Part shown: positions 9,750 through 21,500 of the stretch, one piece after another
Layout of the letters: every line of letters starts with the position of its first letter
How positions within the stretch are numbered: position 1 is the stretch's first letter
Source: Leptidea sinapis
Lineage: Eukaryota; Arthropoda; Insecta; Lepidoptera; Pieridae
Reading direction: 5' to 3'
Length of the DNA stretch: 64,000 nucleotides
Assembly (NCBI RefSeq): GCF_905404315.1
Contig: NC_066288.1
Coordinates: 3,348,001 to 3,412,000 of the forward strand
Position numbers and translations under genes: made by a program
The notes under the pieces: generated by a model
Told to the model about the DNA's origin: nothing
Databases searched by the model: none
Seen by the model: only the letters and a program-made list of their open reading frames with translations

Positions 9750-10730
9750 TGTTGTTCTGAGAAAGAGATTACAAAAGTTTATCTAAGTGTCAGAATAACG
9801 CAGGATAAATCCTACAAAAATGTAAGATGCTATTCCAACAAAAGTAAGTATATTATTACAAAATATTATTTTCGTATAGTACCCACTTATAATAATAAAG
9901 CTCATGAAGAAAAAGTATATAAATAATCCCTTTTTTCTCATTTAATCTTAATGAAATCAATCGATGTAAGCCAATGGGAAACTTATAGTTATTAGATATG
10001 TGTGGTTTAATTAAAAAAATACTGTTTATTGTATATTATGTACTTACTGTAGTTAATCAAAGCAAAAGAAAAATTTTACATTTGTAGTTTAAAATAATTG
10101 TAATATATAATAAAAAACTACTACAGTTTTTAAAGATATAATAAAAAAAATGGGACTATTTCCGCATTGACGCCAAATAAAACATAAATATGATTGTGGG
10201 TGTCAATACCGCAGTCAAACTTCAAATACCAATCATGTTTACTTTAGCTGTTACACTGACCTATTATTTGTAGGAATTTGGCATTTTATTTAAATAAAAT
10301 ACTTTTTAAAGGATTAACCTGTATTTTACATTTTGCGTACAAGTTACATCTTTTTTATGATTTAACCCGATGTTTCGTGACCTTTTCAGAGCATGTTTTC
10401 AGGGGGACATCCTCTAAGTTATATATTTAATTGTGTAACACTCGCGTTAATCAAAGAAAATACTAACAGGCATTTTAGGCAGAAATAGGCGTCAGTGTCA
10501 TATTTTGTGCTCTTGACTAGATTTTTTTTTGTCAAACAGAATTCTTAAAAAACGTTGTACATTATAATTTTTGAATACCTCAGAATACAGAGCAAACCAG
10601 AGAGGAGTTTTCAATCACAATTCTTCGCAGCGCATTGTGTCCAAATTAAATCCCCTCCCCCCTACACCCAGTGCTACCAACGCTCCATACATTACCGCAT
10701 TTAGGGCTTCTTAAATAAATTAAATCCATA
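9750..10730. other. AT-rich DNA, no gene seen
   Basis: No coding region recognised. The segment at 10433-10467 (TGTGTAACACTCGCG and following) recurs at 61800-61834, so it contains at least one fragment of an interspersed repeat. Confidence 0.5.
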
Positions 10731-11169
10731 TCTTTATATATATAATTCTTGTGTGCGTGTGTATGTCACTGAACTCCTCCTAGACGGCTGGACCGATTTT
10801 ATTGAAACTTTCTGTGTGTCTTCAGGTGGATTCGAGAATGGTTTAGATTCACAATTGAACTACCTCCTGAACGGCTGGACCGATTTTGATGAGATTTTTG
10901 TGTGTTCCAGTGAATTTGGGATTGAGTGTGTCTTCGGGTGGATTCAAGAATGGTTTAGATTCCCAATTAAACTACCTCCTAAACGGCTGGACCGATTTTG
11001 ATGACTTTTTGTTTGTTTCAGTGAATTTGAGATTGGTTTAGATTCTCAATTACGTCTATATAATATAATTCTCCTGCTCATGTGTATGTTAGTGAACTCC
11101 TCCTAACGGCTGGACAGATTTTTCAAATTTAAGACGTGTGTACAGGACAACGTCTGTTGGGTCCACTAG
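10731..11169 (+). mobile_element. non-autonomous Helitron-like element with internal tandem units
   Basis: It begins with TC after A (10731) and ends with CTAG before T (11166-11169), the Helitron rule. Inside, AACGGCTGGACCGATTTT-type units recur at about 10782, 10869, 10981 and 11104 at 90-120 bp spacing. The 3' side has the imperfect palindrome ACAACGTCTGTTGG before the end. It belongs to the same broad family as 11170-11567 and 27222-27529. No Rep-helicase is encoded. Confidence 0.7.
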
Positions 11170-11567
11170 TATATATATAAAAATGAATTGAAGTTCGTTA
11201 GTCTCGCTAAAACTCGTGAACGGCTGGACCGATTAGGCTAATATTGGTCTTGAATTATTTGTGGAAGTCCAGGGAAGGTTTAAAAGGTGAATAAATATGA
11301 AAGTGTTCGGAATTAAATAAAAAAGACAATTTTGTTTTTCCTTTGATATGTCCCCCGTCGTCCGATATTTGTTTTGTATGGACATATTTTATATGAGAGA
11401 ATTTATTGACGCACGGTTTGACAGTTCTGCTGTGAAACTATTTCATAACAACAACAGGGAGCATATTTTACGAAATAATTCTTGATGTTACGATATATTA
11501 CTGACAAATTCATAAAAAACATTATTTTATTTATTATATACAGAACAACGTTTGTCGGGTCAGCTAG
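11170..11567 (+). mobile_element. non-autonomous Helitron-like element
   Basis: It abuts the previous element. It contains CGTGAACGGCTGGACCGATT, the segment GACGCACGGTTTGACAGTTC shared with the foldback at 27532-28073, and ends ACAACGTTTGTCGGGTCAG followed by CTAG and T. Confidence 0.7.
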
Positions 11568-11744
11568 TATATGTTAAAATAAATTGAAAACGTGCTACTT
11601 ACAGATGAAATATGCAGATGCAAGTGAGAACAATACACAATGATGTAATTGTTTTAAATCTCTCAACTGCAACTATTGTAAACAGTACGCGGGTCCGTTA
11701 GGCTAATTGACAATTTAACAAACTACGCCTTTCTGGCGTAGTTT

Positions 11745-12025
11745 ATATTGTGTTTATATCCTACCTACTAAGCTAGAGGTCCCGGGTTCGAATCCCAGTA
11801 GTTGCAAGCATTTATATGATGAATATTTGTTTCCGAGTCATGGATGTTTAAATGTATTTATGTATGTTTATATGTATTTATGTATGTTATATGCATTTAT
11901 GTATGTTTAAGTACGTATATGGCATTAAATATATCATTGTCTTGTAACCCATAACACAGGCTATATATGTTTAACTTGGGGCAAGATAATTTGTGTAAAA
12001 AGTGTGTCAATATTATTATATTGCC
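11745..12025 (+). repeat. tRNA-derived SINE, family 1, copy 2 (5' truncated)
   Basis: It starts within the tRNA-like head (CCTACCTACTAAGCTAGAGG), keeps the B-box GGGTTCGAATCCC, the TATGTATTTATG body and the CATAACACAGGCTATATATG tail. The A-box half is missing. Confidence 0.85.
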
Positions 12026-13109
12026 ACGCTATTGAGCGCATTGACGGTTTCTGGTGTGTTCTGTATTCTGAGTTATAATATCCTAACCTAAAAAGAAGCA
12101 AACAAAATCTAAACACACAAATATATTAATAGCAAATACCAATTTTTCAAAACCTATTCGAAAGCAATATTAAAGTAAAAAGCGAAACGCGACAATCGTA
12201 AAATTCATAAAATCATAAAATATATTTTAGGTGGGTTTTGGAATAAAAACATCAGGTCCCTGTTGACATAAATTACCCACACGTCGTAGAAATACAATAT
12301 TATAATCGTACAGATAATATAACTATTAACAGTGCGTGTATCACGAGTTTAAGGCAATTACAAGTTTATAATTATTGAAAAAAGAAATTTAGAATTTTAC
12401 ATCTTTCATTACATCAATCTTCTATTCTATTCTTTATATTGTGGCTTTTGTGGAATGGTCACCACGACTGAGCCAATGTCAGGTTGAGGTAGGCTACCAA
12501 GTAATGAAGAAAGGTACGGTGTTGAAGAGCATTCCAGTTTTAACTATAATTATCAATGTTTATATACATCAGTTGACAAATAAATAAATATTGACAGTTG
12601 TTGCACAAAAAACACGGCATTACTCTGTCAAATGACATCCTGACATATTTCAGTCTAAAATTACTATTACGTGTCATGGCAAAAGTTTTCGCTATCAGCG
12701 TTCATGACCTTAATAAATAATATTATATTAACATAGAAAATTGTGCATACAAATTTCAAGATATTGGGATAGGCAAGATAATATTATAATTATTGCAAAA
12801 TGTATTGGGAAACTTTAATATTAGGTATTAACTTGGTTTTTTGAATTTTTCACCTAAATTTTGAGGTTATGTGAAAAAAGTGTATTTACAAAAGTTGTAG
12901 ATCTCTTTATTACCTACAACTTTGCCTTTTATTAACTTTTTGCCATAGGACTTGTAGTTTTGACGGAAATCGAGATAAACCGTTTTTTACCCTAAGCCCC
13001 CCCCCCCCCCTTTTCCACTTCCCGACCTCAGATCGCCCGTAATTTATTTTTCCCTTAATTTTTGTTATATTCTCGTCCTTTACCAATGGGTTTCATCCTA
13101 CTGTAATTT
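12026..13109. other. no gene seen; C homopolymer near 12993
   Basis: AT-rich DNA with no recognisable coding region. A run of about 14 C at 12993-13006 is the only compositional oddity. Confidence 0.5.
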
Positions 13110-13310
13110 TTATTTATGGTGAAGGGACTTTTCAACAATATATAATTATTGCATTTTTTTTCTAATTTGTGACGATAATTTATTTTTCCAATTAATATTG
13201 TAATAAATTTGTATTGAGTACCTTAACTATACCGTAGTTCCGATATCATACATGTACAGGATATTATAGTTTATTGTGTTATACTCCATTAAGACGTAAA
13301 CAATCAATTC
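13110..13310 (+). repeat. interspersed repeat F, copy 1 (empty site)
   Basis: It matches 17585-17676 joined to 17920-18045: GTGAAGGGACTT, TTGTGACGATA, GTACCTTAACTATACCGTAG and CTCCATTAAGAC are shared. The place where copy 2 carries a 243-bp MITE is intact here (CCAATTAATATTG). Confidence 0.8.
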
Positions 13311-13749
13311 TCCTTCGCCTTCTCAAAACGAAAACTTCCTAGCGAAAGAAATCAGCGATTAACTCAATTGTATGAAACGTGCAGTCATTGACCGATTGAC
13401 AGATGACGGCTATAATCTTGTGAAAAAAAGGAGATAGTCGACATCCACTACGTTTTAAACAACTGTTCGCTTTCAAACTTACCCGGATTATACTTCGTGG
13501 CCAATCGCGATACTATAATTACTACTATTTCAAACTTATGTCAAATGATTGCAATTTCAATTTTTACTTAGGCAGTCGCACCTCTTATGACGTAGTATTT
13601 GCATCCTCTTTGCAAGTTTCATATAACATTTACTGCTTAGGACCTAAACAATCAATATCTAAATAGAAATAATGTTCTTATTTTCAAATCTACGGGTTCG
13701 AATCCCGAACTGAAAACTATTTTATTAAATCTATGAATGTAATTTTTCT
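13311..13749. other. no gene seen; isolated B-box-like motif
   Basis: No coding region recognised. GGGTTCGAATCCC at about 13693 looks like a SINE B-box, but I find no matching head or body around it. Confidence 0.4.
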
Positions 13750-14105
13750 TGTCACTAAAGACAAGCCGAGTGTAGCACCAAGACAAGCCGATTAAATGTG
13801 TAAATACATAGCCCCACGCACACACTTACACTACTACAGGCCGATAGGCGGCCATTGTGAGAATTGTCATGGTCTGTGACAGATCAGTTTCCGTCTCAAT
13901 AAAATATTTAAAAATGGCCGTCGTGCATTGTGAAAAAGTGTAAAAACGATACCTTATAAGTATTTTTGGCCATATATGATTATTTAAGGGAGAAAAATTG
14001 TGTAACTAGTATCCCCCGTAACCGCACACACACTAGCATAACGATGCTTCACTTGCTAATATCACGGCGCGGAGTCCTTCTTTTTTTACTTGCCCGTGTG
14101 ACATG
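13750..14105 (+). repeat. inverted-repeat element X, copy B (empty site for Harbinger)
   Basis: Reverse complement of copy A (1243-1452 plus 4652-4772). Its uninterrupted text at about 13838-13850 (ACACACTTACACTACTACAG) shows the target site before insertion and defines the TAA duplication. Confidence 0.8.
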
Positions 14106-14834
14106 GTTCCTAAGACCTTTGTACGTCTTATCGTTTCAGAGTTGCCCATACTAACCACTGTATAATACATGTATATAACCTAACTGAAATATGCTCAGAA
14201 CTCGTGATACATGCACTATTTCATTAATAAAAAGAACTTCTCCACATAATAAATAACATATTCAAACTATTATCAAGTAATGTTTTGAGAATAAATAAAT
14301 AAAATAACAATTAGAACTTATTCTATATCAAACCCAAGATAACCGTTTTAGATAAGTCTGCAAGTATGAAATTAATGCAATTAATTATATGTAATACTAA
14401 TTTGTATTTATTGTATACTCTTACATACTCATGGATCTGAATAATATTTTTGCATTTAATACCATTTTTTTTTAATTATGCCTGTAATGCCCCGGCAAAA
14501 AGTTACTTATTTTAATAATAGCTTTTGTTGGCAATTTACGACACTTTGATTCATATTAATTGATGTCGGAAAAACGAATTGAACACAAAAATAGTTTATC
14601 AGTGCAATACTAAATCATTTTTGGGTGATTTTTAAAATACATAGCTAAATATAAATTAAAAGTAAAATTAAGTTTTCCGCCTACATAAATATGGCATTTA
14701 TTTTCACATATCTAAATTCTCATTACGTAGTAGTTGCCTACGTAGGTTATGACAGAACGAGCAGAAGACCCACTTGTACAACCGGGCATAAAAATAAGTG
14801 TTATGTTCAACTGCGGCCGCCAACCCGAGATTTA
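14106..14834. other. no gene seen
   Basis: AT-rich intergenic DNA; no recognisable coding or repeat structure. Confidence 0.5.
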
Positions 14835-15127
14835 GATGAAATTACCACATGAGTAAATAAAACGGCACAGAGACTAAGCTTCATACAATAACGCGAAATT
14901 GTTGCACTACTACAATAACCCTGGACGGACCCTCGGCGTATAAACTGGTTATAACCGGTTGACGATCGCACAGCCCGTTGACAATCCCAGGGTTAGCGCG
15001 ACTTACGTACTGTTTTATTAATTGCCACTAAATATCTAACCCTAACAAAATAGATAACAATTTTGCACGCTCTTAAGAAGCTTTGTCTCTGTACCGTTTA
15101 TTAACTTATGTGGAATTACATCAACGC
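14835..15127. repeat. foldback MITE with 45-50 bp arms
   Basis: The left arm at 14835-14882 (ACGGCACAGAGACTAAGCTT) and the right arm at 15078-15127, reversed (ACGGTACAGAGACAAAGCTT), pair over nearly 50 bp including GATGAAATTACCACAT / GATGTAATTCCACAT. The core includes GGTTGACGATCGCACAG. No transposase. Confidence 0.65.
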
Positions 15128-16145
15128 TTCGGACCGGAACATTGCAGAACAAGTGCACCACTGTTTTGAGTCAGAAATAAGTTCGCTGGTAATACTGCCC
15201 TGCACGAATACTCCACACACAGTTAGTTCTAGCTTGGTTATTAAGTTAATTCTAAGGCTCGAGTTCAACAACTACAATACAATCGTTGATTACGTAACCG
15301 ATCTGTTAACAGCTAACAGTTGTTATAGAAGCCACGTTATTTTCGTGTTCATCATGTATTTTATCCAACGGTTTAATAACCCAGCGTTTTTGAATTAATG
15401 AGTAACAAATGACCGAATAGTGTTAACACTAACTATGCAAAGATGAATCTATTTTCAGTTATACTTGCTTTTAACCAAATGACATCCAAAAATGGAAGGG
15501 TAACTCGTTTCGCCAAAGTTATGACCATAGCGTAAACTTTTTAACACAGCAACTTTCTTTCTGTCAACGTAATTGACATTATTTTTGTTGCCAAAGAAAC
15601 AAGTAAAGAAATATATAAATATATAATATAAATATGATAATTTTGTCATTACGTTGTTTTCCTTTTGGAAAGTGTAATTGGAAGAAAAACAGAAGCGAAC
15701 ACTAAAAACATTCTATTTGAATACATGGTCTTCAAAAGTATAATTCAAAGCGTGTTGCATTTTTATTTTCAAACAGATATACGTCACACAATGTACCACG
15801 TCATTGAGCAATGGTTAACCTACGTGTGCTCCTTCGTTTAAGTAAATCAATCGGTTAAAGTACCTAATCAATGGTTAGTGCATGATAAACACTTAAATAT
15901 TAATAAACTTCCGTTTAAACCTTTATGAGTCGTTCATTATTTAAACATCTGTTGATCAACTCGGCCCTAAGTCATATAACAATATATATCTTGATATTAA
16001 AATCCCAGAAGTGAGTGAATTAAAGAAATGAAAAGAATATCAAATATGGCTATAAGGGCACATAGTTATTTGACAGAAACAATTACTGGAGCATAACTCA
16101 ACAATTTTACCGCTAGATTTATTAGTATTAGGCCTAGGTATAGTA
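15128..16145. other. no gene seen
   Basis: The frame at 15108-15398 begins inside the foldback arm and resembles no known protein. The remainder is AT-rich without recognisable features. Confidence 0.5.
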
Positions 16146-16148
16146 TTA

Positions 16149-17134
16149 GGCCTATCGCAGATGACACACTTTTTGTGGTATCGAGTCTGCGGCACACAAA
16201 ATGTCTTTAGCAGATACTACACAGACTAAACGCACACGACGTACTTCTTCTTTCTTTCTAATTATAATTAATATCGTTATTCTGTATCAAACTTTATTAT
16301 TTATGCAATAAGTCTTTCTTAATTGTAGTTCGAAACTTGCTTGCAACGCCATTTTCTTACTTCGTAATGTTTGTTCAAATTAAATGAACAAACTATTATA
16401 TAAATCATTTGAAGTTACATAAATTCTCTAAAACATTTATTGAGCTGTATTTAGGAATTATTTTAAAATACTTAATTGTATTTGTGTTTTAAAAGAAGTT
16501 GTATCTACTCTGTTTCATCTATTGTACGGAAGCTATAAAAGCGGTTGTTTTATGTAAAGACGGTTCATATCTATACTAGCAGTTATGCTTCAATAAACTG
16601 AGAAATTCTTAGTGTTATATTTCTTCATGATGGACAATTTAATGAAACCCTGGTTTAACGCCGACGTACACTTTCGGTCATTTTGTCAGTAGAACAATAG
16701 GGATTATTAAAGGGACTGTTTCATATCAAACATTCAGTTCTAAAACTATATCCAAATAAATTTGCAAACTTCATCCCGCAATTTTTTTTTAAATTTCTGT
16801 CATGATACTCTGCCAAAGATGTATCATACAGTGCTGGTCTGTTTTCTATTTCTTGAATCAAAATCGATACATCGATGTCTAGCGCCATGATACACGTCAA
16901 TCTCTAGCAAGTGCAGACTATAGACTAAAGTGAGCGTCGTCTGCGTTAGCGCGTGTAGGCGCGAACATTATATTTTTGGCGCACTTTTTGTACGGCACGG
17001 TCTGTCAGATCTATGAGGATATTTTGTGTTGCAGACTTTTTGCGCGTCGTATGCGGTACTGCATATAATTCTATATGATTTATTGTCACAGTCTTAAAAG
17101 TGCATCACGGATAGTCTGTCGTCTGCGATAGGCC
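16149..17134. mobile_element. Harbinger-like non-autonomous element (986 bp)
   Basis: Terminal inverted repeats GGCCTATCGCAGATGACA (left) and, reversed, GGCCTATCGCAGACGACA (right) are flanked by TTA at 16146-16148 and 17135-17137. GGCC-type termini plus a TWA duplication suit PIF/Harbinger. The interior has dispersed GCAGAC/GTCTGC motifs, mostly near the ends, and no coding region. Confidence 0.7.
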
Positions 17135-17137
17135 TTA

Positions 17138-17584
17138 TTATAACGATAAAACAGCGGAGCACCTGATAACTCTTTTTCATTTATGTTACTTAATCTAACC
17201 AGTTTGTATAAGCAAAACTCGATTAACTTAATTCACTACATTCAAATTAATTTATGCTTATTGTCTGAAGTTAATTTCAGTGGGTATTTATAAATTTAAA
17301 TTAGTTTACTATCGTACTTACCTATCTAGGCACAATAATTAGTTATTGTGATAACCTTACACTAAGATATGATTATAAATGTCTACAGACGGAAGTTTAA
17401 CGGAACGGTATATAATTATTGTTATATTTACAAGTGCCTCACTAGATGGAGCCGCTGCACTTTCAATTAATTTATATTTGATTAAATATGTCTGCATGGA
17501 GCACATATAGGCAACATACTGTCTGTCCGACACAATATCAAATCGATAAAGATACAAATGTGAATCGGAGAAACATAAACATTT
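17138..17584. other. no gene seen
   Basis: AT-rich DNA with nothing recognisable. Confidence 0.5.
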
Positions 17585-18045
17585 ACATTTTTACTTATAG
17601 TGAAGGGACTTTCCAATATTCGTATAAAATTTATATATTTTTTTTCAATTTGTGACGATATTTTATTTTTCCAATTGGACGTAGTTCCAGAAAAACGTTC
17701 CAAACCACAATCATGTCGAAATTGAGTTAAGAACACAAACTGGTCACGTGATTCATAATAACAGACTGACAGAATATGGCAGCCCTACTCTTTAAATGAA
17801 ATCATGACTTAGTAGCCCAACCCACATTAATGGAATACACTAACATTTATTAAACTTTAAAAACGAATTCCTTAAAATGTGATGTTTGTGGCTTGAAACG
17901 TTTTTCAGGAACTACATCCAATTAATTTGTAATAATTTTTTATTAAGTACCTTAACTATACCGTAGTTTCGATATCATACATGTATATGATATTCTAGTT
18001 CATTGTGCTATACTCCATTAAGACATAAACAATCAACAAAGTGAT
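17585..18045 (+). repeat. interspersed repeat F, copy 2 (filled site)
   Basis: Same repeat as 13110-13310 but interrupted at 17677-17919 by a MITE. Comparing the two copies gives the MITE's exact boundaries and target duplication. Confidence 0.8.
17677..17919. repeat. AATT-target MITE, copy 1 (243 bp)
   Basis: Inverted ends GGACGTAGTTCC and GGAACTACATCC. It is flanked by AATT at 17673-17676 and 17920-17923, while the empty site in repeat F copy 1 has a single AATT. A second copy with the same ends and flanks is at 22700-22947. No coding capacity; superfamily not assigned. Confidence 0.85.
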
Positions 18046-18076
18046 CTAAGTACAAATTATTTAGCTTAACCAAAGC

Positions 18077-18327
18077 GGCCTTACAAATAAACTTGGTATA
18101 AATTTATACCTGAGAATAAACCAAGTATGTGCAAAATTATGACTATATCGCTGACAACACTGTCAATACAGTGATAGTTTTGAAGTTTTTCGCATGCCAG
18201 GCAGCCATGCAAATAAACGCGGGAAACGTGATACTCCGAATAAACCAATCGTAAGCAAAATGTCTACATGTAAACATTTTTTATTCTTGGTTAATTCTCA
18301 CTTTATACCAAGTTTATTTGTAAGGCC
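18077..18327. repeat. MITE with 26-bp perfect inverted repeats, 77 bp past the TRIM9 stop
   Basis: GGCCTTACAAATAAACTTGG opens both ends (the right end reversed) and the match continues through TATAAA. The loop is about 200 bp. A short target duplication could not be settled. Read on the TRIM9 strand, the first arm contains AATAAA. Confidence 0.8.
18313..18318 (-). promoter_or_regulatory. candidate TRIM9 poly(A) signal inside a MITE arm
   Basis: AATAAA on the minus strand, 87 nt past the TRIM9 stop codon, and the first such hexamer downstream that I see. It lies in the terminal repeat of the MITE. Use as the real signal is inferred. Confidence 0.3.
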
Positions 18328-18404
18328 AAAGATGTATAATATATATCTAGAGAGATTAGACAATTGAATCGTTGTTCGGCAAGACTTAAAATAGAGTAAG
18401 TATA

Positions 18405-18539
18405 CTATTCGATGGAAAGACTTGACATGAGCATATCTGGAGGTGGCGGCAGACCAGGTTGAAGGGTTACGGCGACTCCCCGGTTCAAAGAAACTGCCGG
18501 ATAAAACGCGCCTCGCAAGCCCGTGAATGCTATATCACC
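18405..18539 (-). CDS. TRIM9: TRIM9 exon 9: end of SPRY and stop
   Basis: It encodes GDIAFTGLRGAFYPAVSLNR, then VAVTLQPGLPPPP and a short C-terminus ending SIE before TAG (residues 617-660). Acceptor GTATTTCAG. Confidence 0.94.
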   Translation of the reverse strand, partial: GDIAFTGLRGAFYPAVSLNRGVAVTLQPGLPPPPDMLMSSLSIE

Positions 18540-21500
18540 CTGAAATACAATTATTAATTCAATACGCCTATTCATTAAAATATACATAAATAAAAGCCCA
18601 AGAAGAAGTTGACATGTAGTTAATGGTCTGCATATCGTAGAAGAAATGCAGAACCAATCAACCTAACTCGGGACCTGGTTAGGAAGTACGGTCAGCAAAA
18701 TCAGTTTAAATCATGTAGTTCAGTAATATAGAATTTAACCTTGTGCAAAATTTTCGATCAAATTTTTTTAGGGGTCACTTACTGAGTATAAAATCTCAAA
18801 ATGCTGCCAGATCCACCTTCGCATGACACGCCACAAGTTACGATATCATCCCCACCATCTGGATGTGTGGCGGTCCTCCACAGTGCGGTTTTCAAGGAGC
18901 TTTCTTCCTCGTACCACGAAGCTGTGGAATGAGCTTCCTTGTGCGGTGTTTCCGGGACGATACGACATGGGTACCTTCAAAAAAAGCGCGTACACCTTCC
19001 TTAAAGGCCGGCAACGCTCTTGTGATTCCTCTGGTGTTGCAAGAGAATGTGGGCGGCGGTGATCACTTAACACCAGATGACCCGTACGCTCGTTTGTCCT
19101 CCTATTCCATAAAAAAAAAGATCCAGGTTAAACAAAGTTTATGGCCGATATCTCGGAAACTATGCACTTTAGGGCAAAAGTTATGAAATCCATTATTGTA
19201 GAAAATAAAATTTACTGTTTAAGATTTGCCGCCCATTTAATGAACCGTTTTTTCTATCTCGGCCGATAACTCTTAAAATATTGAATTAATAAAAAAATGC
19301 ATCAATCTACTTTAATATTTCAGATTATTCTCTACAACTTTTGTTTAAAACTTTTTTTTGTGAAGTCCATATTTTTTCGAAGTCCAAAATAGGTACGATA
19401 CAATATAATGATACCAATTCAACAAACTAATTTCAAAAATATCCCGATTGTCTTTAAAACTAAAAGTAAATCTCCTTATATGCAATAGTAATGAACTTTT
19501 TTATTTTTTACTTTATTATATTCCGTACTATTAAAAAATACGTAGTGATTATTATTAAGTTTGTTATTTATGTTCAGATGCTAGAATAAAATGTAAAGAA
19601 AACGAGCTTAACAGTATTATTTATTTATGCAACTGTTGTGTAATAAGGGGTATTAAAACACGAATGAGAATTTATCGTATCAATGTGATAATAGTATCAC
19701 ATGAGTGTTTTAGTACCTTATTATCAACAGTTGCATACAAGACTTTATCTACACCCAGAATATGAATCCTCTAAAAGATTCTAAAACAGTTAGCTTACTG
19801 CTAACACTAAAACACCAGTCCTAGTAGTAACCTCATTAATTACTGATTATATACATATAAACTAAGTATAGAAACAATTATTTATTTTAGTAGTAATTTA
19901 CATTTTGTATAGTGCAATAATTAAAATTCACTCGAATATAATGTCCTTTTGCAGCGTTTAAAATGAATCGCTCATTTTTTGTAAACAAAACAATAAAAAT
20001 ATCGAAGCAAAATGGCGGGGATTCGAATAACCTATTTTTTTTACGGCGCGCGACGTTCTGGTAGTGTGGAACGCGCGTAAACGAAAATGTTCTTTTTTTG
20101 AAATTCATACAGATACCACGCATCGAGCAATAAGAATGTGGCTGTCTGTTGAAACTCTTTGCGCATGAAGGGATCGAAAAAAAAAACATAGGCGTGTTGT
20201 TATGAAATTCAGTACAACATTACAACACTCGTTTGGATGATGTAATGATTATTAGAACATTGGGTGTTTCAATGTTGGCAATAAGCTAACTGTTTCAGAA
20301 TCTTTAATAGAGGATTTAAAGCATGGGAGTAGATAAAATAAATAATAATACGGGTGTACTTGTGTTAAGTTGCTAACGCTACTTATAGGACGACGGCGAG
20401 ACGACGGCGGGGTGGGGAACGCGGAGAGGGAGAATGGTCGCTTCTCGACTCAGGTCCCGAGTTAGCTTGATCGGCTTATACTTATAATATGTATATGACA
20501 TAGATTTTTTTTTAATTGTTTTACATTCTCACTGCCGTTGTCGAGCTAGAGGAGAGACTTGAATTTGTCTATTTTCGCTTGACTATTTTAGTATCGCCAC
20601 TTCTACTCTCTCAGAGCCCCATGTTTCCGAAGCGGTAGTAGTATCTAGTATATTAGAAATGACATCAAAAAGAATTGCAAAGGAATCAATTTTGAGAAAA
20701 TAAATGCCTTTTATGACCTTTAATGTAGAACATATTTGATTCTGCACGCGGTCAAATGTTTCGAGTTCATACTGGGGTGCGCCAGATCAGAGATGACAGC
20801 AATACTCCATGTGTGGCCGGACCTAGGCTTTGTAGAGCTATTTAATCTATCGCTATTTCCTAAAGGGTTGAGCTAATGAGAAGAAGTAGGAAGAAATTTT
20901 ATATTTAATCTAAACGATATTGGTCTATAATTAGTAGGGTCACTGGTACAACATCATTTATACAGTGGAACTACTATACTATGTTACATTAGGTCAGGAA
21001 ATTCACCATATTCTATACAATTGTTAAATGTTATAGCTAAATCTGGCGCAATAATATCAATCAAAGACTTGACAAGTTTAACTGATATGCCCCAAAGATC
21101 ATTTGTCGCCTTATTTTTAATAGATTTAAAAGCTTTTATAACATCAGAGCCAAAAACATGATCAAATTTAAAGATTTTATCACGTTCAAAAATATTATCT
21201 TTCAATAGTGAAAGAGCGGAGTCTGGTGATGAGTTCAACGAATTTGTACTGGTAACAGGTATATCTGTTAAGAATGTTTCGAAAATTGTTGCAACTTCGC
21301 AATCCGACTTTACCGTCCTGTAATCAAAGTTTAAATTTAACTCAGATGATTTTATGGGACACCCTTCCGACTTCTTCATTTATTATCGTTTTATTTATGG
21401 CTTGAAGTATTGGCGTGCTCTATCAGTAGTGTCACCTGCGGCCGGTCGTCCACGGTGAAGGCCAACACGCCCCGCGTGAGATCCAGCAACACGCCCACGG

